DNA of 37,744 bases from Clostridiales bacterium UBA1316 (GTDB taxonomy: Bacteria > Bacillota > Clostridia > Oscillospirales > Oscillospiraceae): positions 1-37,744 of the forward strand of contig DBTM01000016.1 of NCBI GenBank assembly GCA_002307055.1, in the 5' to 3' direction. The notes beneath the pieces were generated by a model that saw only the letters and a list, made by a program, of their open reading frames with translations, made no database searches and had not been told where the DNA came from. How positions within the stretch are numbered: the stretch's first letter is position 1; each line of letters opens with the position of its first letter. This document shows positions 7,919-14,930 of this stretch, in pieces. Both the position numbers and the translations under genes were made by a program.

Positions 7919-7936
7919 AATGGGTCACTCCTTTCA
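7919..7936 (-). promoter_or_regulatory. Shine-Dalgarno with in-frame stop and candidate AUU start of the FHA-SEDS gene
   Basis: On the minus strand AAAGGAG (ending about 7930) is followed by TGACCC and then ATTATCGACTGG. The reading frame of the SEDS gene is closed by the TGA at 7925-7927. The first codons after it are CCC, ATT (7919-7921) and ATC; the first ATG/GTG/TTG is the TTG at 7888, more than 30 bases away. The 6-base spacing from GGAG to ATT is ideal. AUU starts are known for infC and pcnB in E. coli. Confidence 0.55.
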
Positions 7937-7984
7937 CAAAGAATGCAAGTATTCAAAGCAGCCTGTTTGTTCTTCTAAAAGAAA

Positions 7985-8048
7985 GGGCGGACACGAAACG
8001 ATCACGAATACCCGGCAAAGCCTCGTTGTGATTATTTCCTGCCCACCC
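7985..8048 (-). terminator. Long imperfect stem-loop terminator after the EF-G-like gene
   Basis: The two arms, starting GGGTGGGCAGGAAAT and GGGCGGACACGAAAC when read toward the loop, pair over about 21 bp with a few mismatches. The minus-strand end runs into TTTCTTTT. It lies 25 bases after the EF-G-like stop and before the SEDS gene. Confidence 0.65.
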
Positions 8049-8073
8049 ATAACATCAGTGCGTGACCAACCGT

Positions 8074-10134
8074 CTATTCGGCTTCGTTGAGTGCTTTGGC
8101 TTCTTCAATGATCTTCGCCTGTACAATCGCCGGTGCTTCTTCATAACGCTCAAACCGAAGCGTAAAGGAGCCTCTGCCCTGGGTAATGGAACGAAGGTCA
8201 ATGGCATAGCTGGACATTTCGCCCATCGGCACCTCGGCTTCGACAACCTGCATGCCGTCGGCGTTAAGGTTCATGCCCATCGGACTGCCGCGGCGCTTTG
8301 AGAGGTCGGACATGATATCGCCCATATAAGTGTCCGGAATCGTCACAGCCAAATAGCCGATTGGCTCCAGAATTGTCGGACTTGCCTGCGGGATGCCGTC
8401 TTTATACGCAATCTGCGCCGCCATTTTAAATGCCATTTCCGAAGAGTCAACGGGGTGGTAGGAGCCGTCGACAAGCGTAGCCTTTAAATAAACCATCGGG
8501 TAACCGGCAAGAACGCCTTTTTGAATGCTGTCGCGCAAACCTTTTTCGACTGCTGGGAAGAAGTTGCGTGGGACACTGCCGCCGAAAACGTTTTCAGCAA
8601 ATATCATGTCTTCTTCATCACCCGGCTCGAAATCGATAACGACATCACCGAACTGACCATGACCGCCGGATTGTTTCTTGTGGCGGCCTTTCGCCTGGAA
8701 TTTCTTGCGGATTTTTTCGCGGTAGGCAACACGCGCCGGAGCGAGGACAACTTCTACGCCGAACTTGTCCTTAAGCTTGGCACACAGAACATCCAGCTGA
8801 ATATCACCGGCACCCGCAACAACCATTTGTTTCGTTTCAGCATTATTCGTCACCGTGAACGTGAGGTCTTCTTCGCCCATCCGATGGAGACCGGCAGCGA
8901 TTTTATCTTCCTGGCCCTTTATCTTCGGTGTAATTGCCATGGCGTAACACGGCGGAGTAAAGTCAATGCCCTTTGCAGTCAGCGGTTTTTTGATATCGCA
9001 CAGGGTGTCTCCGGTTTTCGTATCAGTGAGCTTTGAGACAGCACCGATATCGCCGCAGATAACTTCTTTGACCTCGATACTCTTTTTGCCCTGCATCTTA
9101 TAAATATGACCGATCTTTTCCTGCGTACCCGTTCTGGGATTAACAAGCGTCATATCCGCGGCATATTTGCCGGAAAGCACTTTAAAAAGGCTGAATTTGC
9201 CGTATTGATCCGAAACTGTTTTGTAAACAATCGCACATGTCGCACCGGTGGGATTTTGTTCGATAGCCGTACCCTCAGCCGATGTTTCCTGACGTCCCTC
9301 CAGCGGCGACGGGAACAAGTCCACAATCGCATCCAGAAGTGTGCGGGTACCCAGACCGGTCAAGGCACAGCCGCCGAACACAGGGAACAGCGTCAGTTCT
9401 TTCACGCCGGTCTTTAGACCGCTGATGATCTCCTCAGTCGTAAATTCTTCTCCGGAAAAGTACTTTTCCATGAGCGCTTCGCTTGTTTCAGCGACACTCT
9501 CATTAACCGCTGTATATAATGTTTCGAGCCTGCTTGTCATAGAGGCCGGAATATCAATTTCTTTGCTCTTGCCATTTTCGATGGTAAACGCTTTTCTATA
9601 AATGAGGTCAACGATTCCCTCAACCTTGCCGGAATCATTGACAATCGGAGCAATCATCGGGCAGACCGAGGTTCCGTATTTTTCACGGAATGCGCTGTAA
9701 ACATCCTTATAGTTGCCATTTTCTTCGTCAATTCGTGAAACATAAATAGCTCTTGGCAGCTTGCGCTCCGCTAAATAGTTCCATGCTTTTTCAGCACCGA
9801 CAGTGACGCCGTCCTTGGCACCGCAGACGATGATGCCGCCATCGGCGACACGAAGCGCTTCAGCGACCTCGCCGGCAAAATCAAAATAACCCGGAGTATC
9901 AAGAATATTGATTTTACATTCTTTATATTCGGCGAACATTGTCGCCAAAGATATTGTTATATGACGCTTGATCTCCTCTGCCTCAGAATCTCCGACGGTA
10001 TTTCCGTCAACAATCTTACCGAGTCTGTCTGTTCCGCCTGTTAAAAAAAGCATGCTTTCGGCAAGACTTGTTTTTCCATTGCTCCCGTGTCCTAGAAGAG
10101 CAATATTGCGGATTTTATCAGTGGCATAGGTCAT
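8074..10134 (-). CDS. Elongation factor G-like translational GTPase (FusA2 type)
   Basis: A 686-residue protein with full EF-G layout: GTPase domain, domain II, then domains III-V including PVDSSEMAFKMAAQIAY and the C-terminal SYAIDLRSITQGRGSF. G1 reads GHGSNGKTS (15-23) where classical EF-G has GHVDAGKT. G3 is DTPGYFDF (79-86). The G4 box, normally NKMD, reads SRID (133-136). These differences fit the EF-G-like group (FusA2-type paralogues), not the main fusA of the str operon, which would sit with rpsG and rpsL. The cellular role of this group is poorly defined; some members bind ribosomes. A strong promoter lies just upstream and a terminator downstream, so it is probably transcribed alone. 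AAGGAG precedes the ATG by 14 bases, rather far. Confidence 0.88.
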   Translation of the reverse strand: MTYATDKIRNIALLGHGSNGKTSLAESMLFLTGGTDRLGKIVDGNTVGDSEAEEIKRHITISLATMFAEYKECKINILDTPGYFDFAGEVAEALRVADGGIIVCGAKDGVTVGAEKAWNYLAERKLPRAIYVSRIDEENGNYKDVYSAFREKYGTSVCPMIAPIVNDSGKVEGIVDLIYRKAFTIENGKSKEIDIPASMTSRLETLYTAVNESVAETSEALMEKYFSGEEFTTEEIISGLKTGVKELTLFPVFGGCALTGLGTRTLLDAIVDLFPSPLEGRQETSAEGTAIEQNPTGATCAIVYKTVSDQYGKFSLFKVLSGKYAADMTLVNPRTGTQEKIGHIYKMQGKKSIEVKEVICGDIGAVSKLTDTKTGDTLCDIKKPLTAKGIDFTPPCYAMAITPKIKGQEDKIAAGLHRMGEEDLTFTVTNNAETKQMVVAGAGDIQLDVLCAKLKDKFGVEVVLAPARVAYREKIRKKFQAKGRHKKQSGGHGQFGDVVIDFEPGDEEDMIFAENVFGGSVPRNFFPAVEKGLRDSIQKGVLAGYPMVYLKATLVDGSYHPVDSSEMAFKMAAQIAYKDGIPQASPTILEPIGYLAVTIPDTYMGDIMSDLSKRRGSPMGMNLNADGMQVVEAEVPMGEMSSYAIDLRSITQGRGSFTLRFERYEEAPAIVQAKIIEEAKALNEAE

Positions 10135-10172
10135 ATATGTTATTACACTCCTTAAAAAATCTTATGACGGCA

Positions 10173-10201
10173 ATTATACACTAAGAAAAAATAAATTACA
10201 A
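10173..10201 (-). promoter_or_regulatory. Predicted sigma-A promoter of the EF-G-like gene
   Basis: On the minus strand TTGTAA (10196-10201) and a perfect TATAAT (10173-10178) are separated by 17 bases. The start of transcription would be about 30 bases before the EF-G-like ATG. Confidence 0.65.
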
Positions 10202-10228
10202 TAAATTTCTGTACAGATTGATGTGTGC

Positions 10229-12550
10229 TTATTGTCTGTACTTTGCGAATCCGCAGATGATAAGCGTAACAAAAAGCATAGAAAGCATATAGAGGAGCAG
10301 ATTCCCGGCACTCGCGGAAACGAATGAACCGGCCCAGCAGATCGTAAACATAATAAGCATCCCGGCACAGGCTGACAGGATGGTAAATATGGTCGCCAGA
10401 AGCGATGTCGTCCTGAGGCGCCTGGCGCCGGTGATCGATTCGACATAAGGGCCGAGGCCTTCACGAATCAATACGGCAGACACCCTTTTTGCCTCTTGTT
10501 TATTGTCGTCGGATATCTCATATGTATTCTGGATGGGTAAATACTCAACATCTTTTATCGGTACTTTAAATTTCTGCTCGAGCATGACCGGTGTGATGTT
10601 GAAATCTCTGACGGCAAAAATCAGCTTCACACGATATCTCAGGACGGCAACAAGAGCGTTTTGCACCGACTTGGTCGGTACATAGTTGATGGCGAAGATA
10701 GCAATCAGCTTTTTATTGATGGCGGTATAAATTGCGTTTTTCATGTTGAGGCTGCTCGGTACTCTAATCCCCATCAGATTCATGAACGCGGCAGAACCGG
10801 TAATAGCACGCTCACCTTTTATTAATCCGCTGATCCCCCCTTCATAACAAGAAAAATCTTCAACACGAACGAGATTCATCGCCTGCTTGCTGAGCTGCTC
10901 TGAAAAGAGCTTAGCCAGACCCGAGCCGGAGGATATGATGAGGCTTGCCGTATATCTGATTGCTTTTTCAGGCGATACATCATCAAAGATTTTGATGCCG
11001 GCGATTGAAACAGTGCCCATCGGAAAGAGGTCTTCATCCGTGATACTAACACCGTCCGTGTGATACAGATCATCTGCTCCTCCCCATCCGGCAATGGCTG
11101 TGCCCGACTGACGCGCTCTCCTTGTGACGGCGCTGAAAGGTACGGCAAAAGCCAAAACGGCAGAAAACGGGGACGCGGCTGCCATAACAGCGGCGAAATG
11201 ATGCAGAAAATAGTGCGCTTGACCATGACCGACAGACGCGTAAAACGCGAGCACACAGGACGCGACAATGAGTACAGGAGCCGCGTATTTGAATGCTGTC
11301 TCGCTGATGTCGGTCTGGATGAGATTGTTATAAAAGCCGGATGTCCTGCCGGCCGCTTTTTTTATAATAGTGCTGTCGAGTTCATCGCACATTTCGGCAA
11401 TAACACCGGATGGCGACGAGGCGGCTTGCGCGGTCTTCATTGTTTCGGTAAGCGCTCTAAAATATATTTTGTCAGCCCAAAGCATAAAAGTGAGCGAAAA
11501 AGCCGAGATAATACAGTAAGGCATACCTGTCACCGTATCTTTTGTATATATGCTGTACATCGCGGATGCGATCGTCGCCAGACAAGAAAACAGATTAAGC
11601 GACTCAACACCCGGTCCGCGTTTGAATATGTCTGTTACACCTATAATAAGCTTATCTACGCTCAGCATCATAATGATGCAAAGAAAGATCAGAAGTATTC
11701 CTGTAAACAGGATTTTATTCTGTTCAATACTGAAATTACCGAACGGCAAGACGGCACCGGATTCAAAAACAAACGTCAGAACAGCCATAATAACAGTGAT
11801 AACGAAGCTGATAAAACTCCTCATTGAGTAGGCGTTGCATCTGTCTGCAAATCGCTTTGTCGCATCGCGATAATCAGGTTCTTCAAAAACTTCTTCTTCA
11901 CGGATCGGTACTTCTGATATTTCATCATTGGCATCAAGAAGCTCATCATCAACAAAATCATCCTCAGCAGCTTTAGAATTATTTCTGCTGAAAATGCTGA
12001 AAACCTTTTTGATGGATCTTTTACTGTCGGTTTCAAGCTGTGTCTGAGTTTCGATAGCTTGATTGACTTCTTTTTCGATATCGCTTTGACTGTCACCTAT
12101 GTTATTTTTGTATTTGCTGAATGGTATGATATTTGATTCCGCCGTCTTGGCATCATCTGTCTTTTTGGGCGCCGTATTCTCTTTCTCTGTACGATATGTT
12201 AGATTTTTTTCTTTTAGGATCTCATTAATATTAGGTAAGGTGATTGTCTTTTCCGTATTGTCGCTGATTTTTACCGGTGTTTCTGCTATAGGCTGTGCTA
12301 TTTGCGTATTTTGAGCCTGTCCGGTTTTTTTGCTGACGACTTCGTGTACAATTTTATCGGTTTTTTCCTGTAATACGGAGGATGGGGTCCTTTTGTCACC
12401 ATCTATATAAGCCGTCCCTTTATATTCGGCTAAAATGGATTCCAGAGAGATATTATCTTTTGCTGAGGGTCCGTCTTCTACATTATCATAACGATCATCC
12501 GAGCTATAATCCTCATTGCTATTTCTTGAATATTGATTGTCACGTGCCAA
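10229..12550 (-). CDS. P1B-type ATPase-like membrane protein lacking all catalytic motifs (putative pseudo-ATPase)
   Basis: I recognise no named family. Of about 773 residues, the first 235 are charged, low-complexity and probably disordered. Membrane helices follow at about 245-362, 420-438 and 452-472, then a 240-residue soluble part, then two final helices. The order matches a heavy-metal P1B ATPase. ASPFSAVLAFAVPFSAV stands where ACPCALGLATP occurs, followed by a SGTAIAGWGGADDL segment like the usual ILIKGGEALE. DLYHTDGVSIT stands at the DKTGT site, SGSGLAK at SEHPLA, AVRDFN at TGDN, and GISGLIKGERAITGSAAFM resembles the N-domain GxG/GN region. The metal-site Cys, phosphorylated Asp and nucleotide His are gone, and no TGE actuator or GDGxND is visible. 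Start TTG 12550 has GGAGGTG 6 bases upstream; the GTG at 12559 overlaps that site. Function is unknown. Confidence 0.6.
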   Translation of the reverse strand: MARDNQYSRNSNEDYSSDDRYDNVEDGPSAKDNISLESILAEYKGTAYIDGDKRTPSSVLQEKTDKIVHEVVSKKTGQAQNTQIAQPIAETPVKISDNTEKTITLPNINEILKEKNLTYRTEKENTAPKKTDDAKTAESNIIPFSKYKNNIGDSQSDIEKEVNQAIETQTQLETDSKRSIKKVFSIFSRNNSKAAEDDFVDDELLDANDEISEVPIREEEVFEEPDYRDATKRFADRCNAYSMRSFISFVITVIMAVLTFVFESGAVLPFGNFSIEQNKILFTGILLIFLCIIMMLSVDKLIIGVTDIFKRGPGVESLNLFSCLATIASAMYSIYTKDTVTGMPYCIISAFSLTFMLWADKIYFRALTETMKTAQAASSPSGVIAEMCDELDSTIIKKAAGRTSGFYNNLIQTDISETAFKYAAPVLIVASCVLAFYASVGHGQAHYFLHHFAAVMAAASPFSAVLAFAVPFSAVTRRARQSGTAIAGWGGADDLYHTDGVSITDEDLFPMGTVSIAGIKIFDDVSPEKAIRYTASLIISSGSGLAKLFSEQLSKQAMNLVRVEDFSCYEGGISGLIKGERAITGSAAFMNLMGIRVPSSLNMKNAIYTAINKKLIAIFAINYVPTKSVQNALVAVLRYRVKLIFAVRDFNITPVMLEQKFKVPIKDVEYLPIQNTYEISDDNKQEAKRVSAVLIREGLGPYVESITGARRLRTTSLLATIFTILSACAGMLIMFTICWAGSFVSASAGNLLLYMLSMLFVTLIICGFAKYRQ

Positions 12551-12598
12551 AGACGTCACCTCCTCATTTTATAATATTAATGACAGTTTTCAAGCTGA

Positions 12599-13453
12599 TT
12601 ACCGGCTGTCCTTGCTTCTCTGCCTGAGCGCTTCATAGAGAATTACAGAGGCCGAAACTGATGCGTTGAGGGACGATATTTTCCCGACCATCGGAATACG
12701 TACCTTAAAATCACAATGATCCATCACGAGGCGGCTGAGTCCCCCGCCTTCTGAACCGATGACAAGCGCTGTCGGCCCGGTAAAATCCGTCTGCCAAAGC
12801 AGTGCTTCTCCGCTGCTGGCTGCGCCGTAAATCCAAACACCGGCTTTCTTCAGATCCTCGAGCGCGGCAGTGATGTTTGATACGCGGCTGACCGCCATGT
12901 ATTCAACAGCTCCCGCTGATGTTTTTGAGACAATAGCCGTCATGCCGGCACTACGCCTCTTTGGAATGATCACACCGTGCGCTCCTGAGCACTCCGCCGT
13001 TCTGATAATTGCCCCCAGGTTATGCGGATCGGATATCTCATCGCAGACGATTATGAGCGGTACTTCATTTCGGTCTTTGGCAATCTGCAATATATCTTCT
13101 ATGCTGACATAGGCTTTAACCGAAGCTATGGCAATGACACCCTGATGCGCGTGTGTCACGCTCATCGCATCGAGCTTCCTCTTATCCGCTTCAACGACGA
13201 CAGTACCCGACAGACGCGCTTTTGATGCAATGTGGGCAAGAGATGCATCTGTTTCACCTTTGACTATATACACTTTATCGATCGGACGCCCAGCCCGCAG
13301 TGCTTCTATAACTGCGTTTCGCCCCTCGATGATTCCGCCCGTCTCTTCCGCGTCTGGTTCAGCACCGCTGCCCGTTTGTGACGCTTCCCTTTTATGATAG
13401 GGATCCATGTGGCGGTCCACCGGTCGTCTTCCTTTTGGCGTATTGTCACTCAT
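12599..13453 (-). CDS. rlmB: 23S rRNA (guanosine-2'-O)-methyltransferase, TrmH/SpoU family
   Basis: RlmB methylates the 2'-O of G2251 (E. coli numbering) in the peptidyl-transferase region using SAM. The 284-residue product has a polar N-terminal tail, the substrate-binding domain starting EGRNAVIEALRAGRPIDKVY, and a SPOUT knot domain with EISDPHNLGAIIRTAECSGA, IGSEGGGLSRLV and SSLNASVSASV. The start at ATG 13453 has AAAGGAA 11 bases upstream; a frame extending to 13531 crosses a set of hairpins and is unlikely to be coding. Related TrmH enzymes modify other rRNA or tRNA sites, so the exact target is inferred from family resemblance. Confidence 0.9.
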   Translation of the reverse strand: MSDNTPKGRRPVDRHMDPYHKREASQTGSGAEPDAEETGGIIEGRNAVIEALRAGRPIDKVYIVKGETDASLAHIASKARLSGTVVVEADKRKLDAMSVTHAHQGVIAIASVKAYVSIEDILQIAKDRNEVPLIIVCDEISDPHNLGAIIRTAECSGAHGVIIPKRRSAGMTAIVSKTSAGAVEYMAVSRVSNITAALEDLKKAGVWIYGAASSGEALLWQTDFTGPTALVIGSEGGGLSRLVMDHCDFKVRIPMVGKISSLNASVSASVILYEALRQRSKDSR

Positions 13454-13488
13454 ATATATGACTGTTCCTTTCCGGAGTATTATGCTGT

Positions 13489-13563
13489 GTCCGGCTTTGC
13501 CGGACTTCGGGTTGGAAGACCCGCAAGGCACAAAACCCAGTTTGAAAGATTATCTTTCAAACT
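13489..13563. repeat. Three consecutive hairpins between metK and rlmB
   Basis: Plus-strand GTCCGGC-TTT-GCCGGAC (13489-13505) is followed by CGGGT/ACCCG (13508-13523). Next comes a perfect 25-base palindrome made of AGTTTGAAAGAT, one central base and ATCTTTCAAACT (13539-13563). The elements lie past the metK stop and before the rlmB ribosome site on the minus strand. The last one could terminate metK, but it has no long T-run. The cluster looks more like a structured or repeat-derived spacer. Confidence 0.5.
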
Positions 13564-13608
13564 TGGCTCTCAATTATTACTGATTTTAGTTTAGCCAGAG
13601 CGTTTGCA

Positions 13609-14769
13609 TTACACGGATTGCTTAATATTTTCAACCATATCCAATTTTTCCCATGGAAGGTCGAGATCGTTTCGTCCGAAGTGGCCGTAAGCCGCGACTT
13701 GACGGTAGAGCGGTTTGAGGAGTCCCAGGTATGATATGATCTTGCTGGGCCTCAAGTCGAAAAGTCTGCCGATGATCGCTTCGATCTTTTCGTCGGGTAT
13801 GATGCCCGTTCCGCGTGTATCCACCAGTACAGATACCGGGCAGGCAACGCCGATAGCGTAGGCAATTTCAATCTGGCATGCTCTTGCTAATCCTGCCGCA
13901 ACAATATTTTTCGCGACATACCGAGCCATATACGCAGCGCTGCGGTCAACCTTCGTGGGGTCCTTGCCTGAGAAGCAGCCGCCGCCGTGGCTTGCGTAAC
14001 CACCGTACGTGTCGACGATGATCTTTCGGCCGGTCAGTCCAGAATCGCCCACCGGCCCGCCGGTAACAAACCGCCCTGTCGGGTTGACGAATATTTTAGT
14101 GTCTTTTGTTATCAGCTTTGCCGGAATAATAGGTTTGATGATACATTCGATTATGGCTTCTCGCAGATGCTCAATACTGACGTCCGGATTATGCTGGGCT
14201 GAAACGACGATTGCCGGACAGCTGATAATGTTTCCGTTTCCATCGTATTCAACTGTGACCTGACTTTTACCATCCGGACGCAGGAACTTCAGCTCCCCTG
14301 TTTTTCTGGCCTGTGCCAGCTTTCGGGCAATTGCGTGCGCCATTGAAATCGGGGCCGGCATGTACTCCGGCGTTTCGTCACAGGCAAAACCGAACATCAT
14401 TCCCTGGTCACCCGCACCCTCATCTCCGGCATCGTCATACGCACTGTTGACGCCTTGGGCAATATCGGGACTCTGCTCTTTGATGGACGTTAAAATAGCA
14501 CAGCCCTTATAATCAAATCCGAGTTCAGGGTCTATATATCCTATTTGCTTAATCGTTTCTCTGGCTATGCCTGGAATATCGACGTAGGTGTCTGTTGTGA
14601 TTTCACCCATAATAAGCGCCATACCCGTCGATACAATCGTCTCACAGGCGACACGCGCCGACTTGTCTCCAGTGAGAATACTATCGAGTACAGCATCGGA
14701 TATCTGGTCACATATTTTGTCGGGATGGCCCTCTGTTACTGATTCTGATGTGAAAATTCTGTTTGACAT
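13609..14769 (-). CDS. metK: S-adenosylmethionine synthetase
   Basis: MetK makes SAM from methionine and ATP in the cytosol. The 386-residue protein has the standard length and signatures: TSESVTEGHPDKICDQISDA at the N-terminus, GAGDQGMMFGFA (the usual GAGDQG hexapeptide), and GGGCFSGKDPTKVDRSAAYM with the phosphate-binding GGG loop. The start is ATG 14769, 9 bases after AGAGG; the ATG at 14778 overlaps that site. The predicted promoter leaves a leader of only about 40 bases, so there is no room for an S-box riboswitch, although SAM riboswitches are common before metK in Firmicutes. Confidence 0.97.
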   Translation of the reverse strand: MSNRIFTSESVTEGHPDKICDQISDAVLDSILTGDKSARVACETIVSTGMALIMGEITTDTYVDIPGIARETIKQIGYIDPELGFDYKGCAILTSIKEQSPDIAQGVNSAYDDAGDEGAGDQGMMFGFACDETPEYMPAPISMAHAIARKLAQARKTGELKFLRPDGKSQVTVEYDGNGNIISCPAIVVSAQHNPDVSIEHLREAIIECIIKPIIPAKLITKDTKIFVNPTGRFVTGGPVGDSGLTGRKIIVDTYGGYASHGGGCFSGKDPTKVDRSAAYMARYVAKNIVAAGLARACQIEIAYAIGVACPVSVLVDTRGTGIIPDEKIEAIIGRLFDLRPSKIISYLGLLKPLYRQVAAYGHFGRNDLDLPWEKLDMVENIKQSV

Positions 14770-14810
14770 TATTAACATCCTCTCTGGGCTTATTCTATAT
14801 ATTCGCAGTA

Positions 14811-14819
14811 ACTATACCA
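14811..14819 (-). promoter_or_regulatory. Predicted extended -10 promoter of metK
   Basis: Minus-strand TGGTATAGT is an extended -10 element (TGnTATAAT type), with only a weak TTTATG 17 bases upstream as -35. It would give a short metK leader. The remaining 14820-14886 is A/T-rich with nothing recognisable. Confidence 0.4.
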
Positions 14820-14886
14820 CATATTAATGACAACATAAAGCACAAATTCGTACGTTGTTGATACATATATAACATAATAATAAAGA

Positions 14887-14911
14887 ACTGCCGCCCGTTG
14901 AGAGCAGCAGT
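14887..14911 (-). terminator. Terminator after citrate synthase
   Basis: Minus-strand ACTGCTGCTC pairs with GGGCGGCAGT around a short loop and is followed by TTCTTTATTATT. It lies 20 bases past the citrate synthase stop. Confidence 0.6.
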
Positions 14912-14930
14912 ACCTTAATTGTTTTATTTT

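Noticed and set aside
8521..9036. Plus-strand open frame opposite the EF-G-like gene
   Set aside because: It lies fully inside a conserved translation GTPase and has no supporting signals.
11060..11827. Plus-strand open frame of 255 codons opposite the pseudo-ATPase gene
   Set aside because: It has a composition typical of an antisense shadow (many Arg, Cys, His), no ribosome site, and no recognisable domain. The minus strand shows clear membrane helices and ATPase-like segments.
12451..12559. GTG 12559 as the start of the pseudo-ATPase-like protein
   Set aside because: The GTG is part of the GGAGGTG ribosome site itself; TTG 12550 has the normal spacing.
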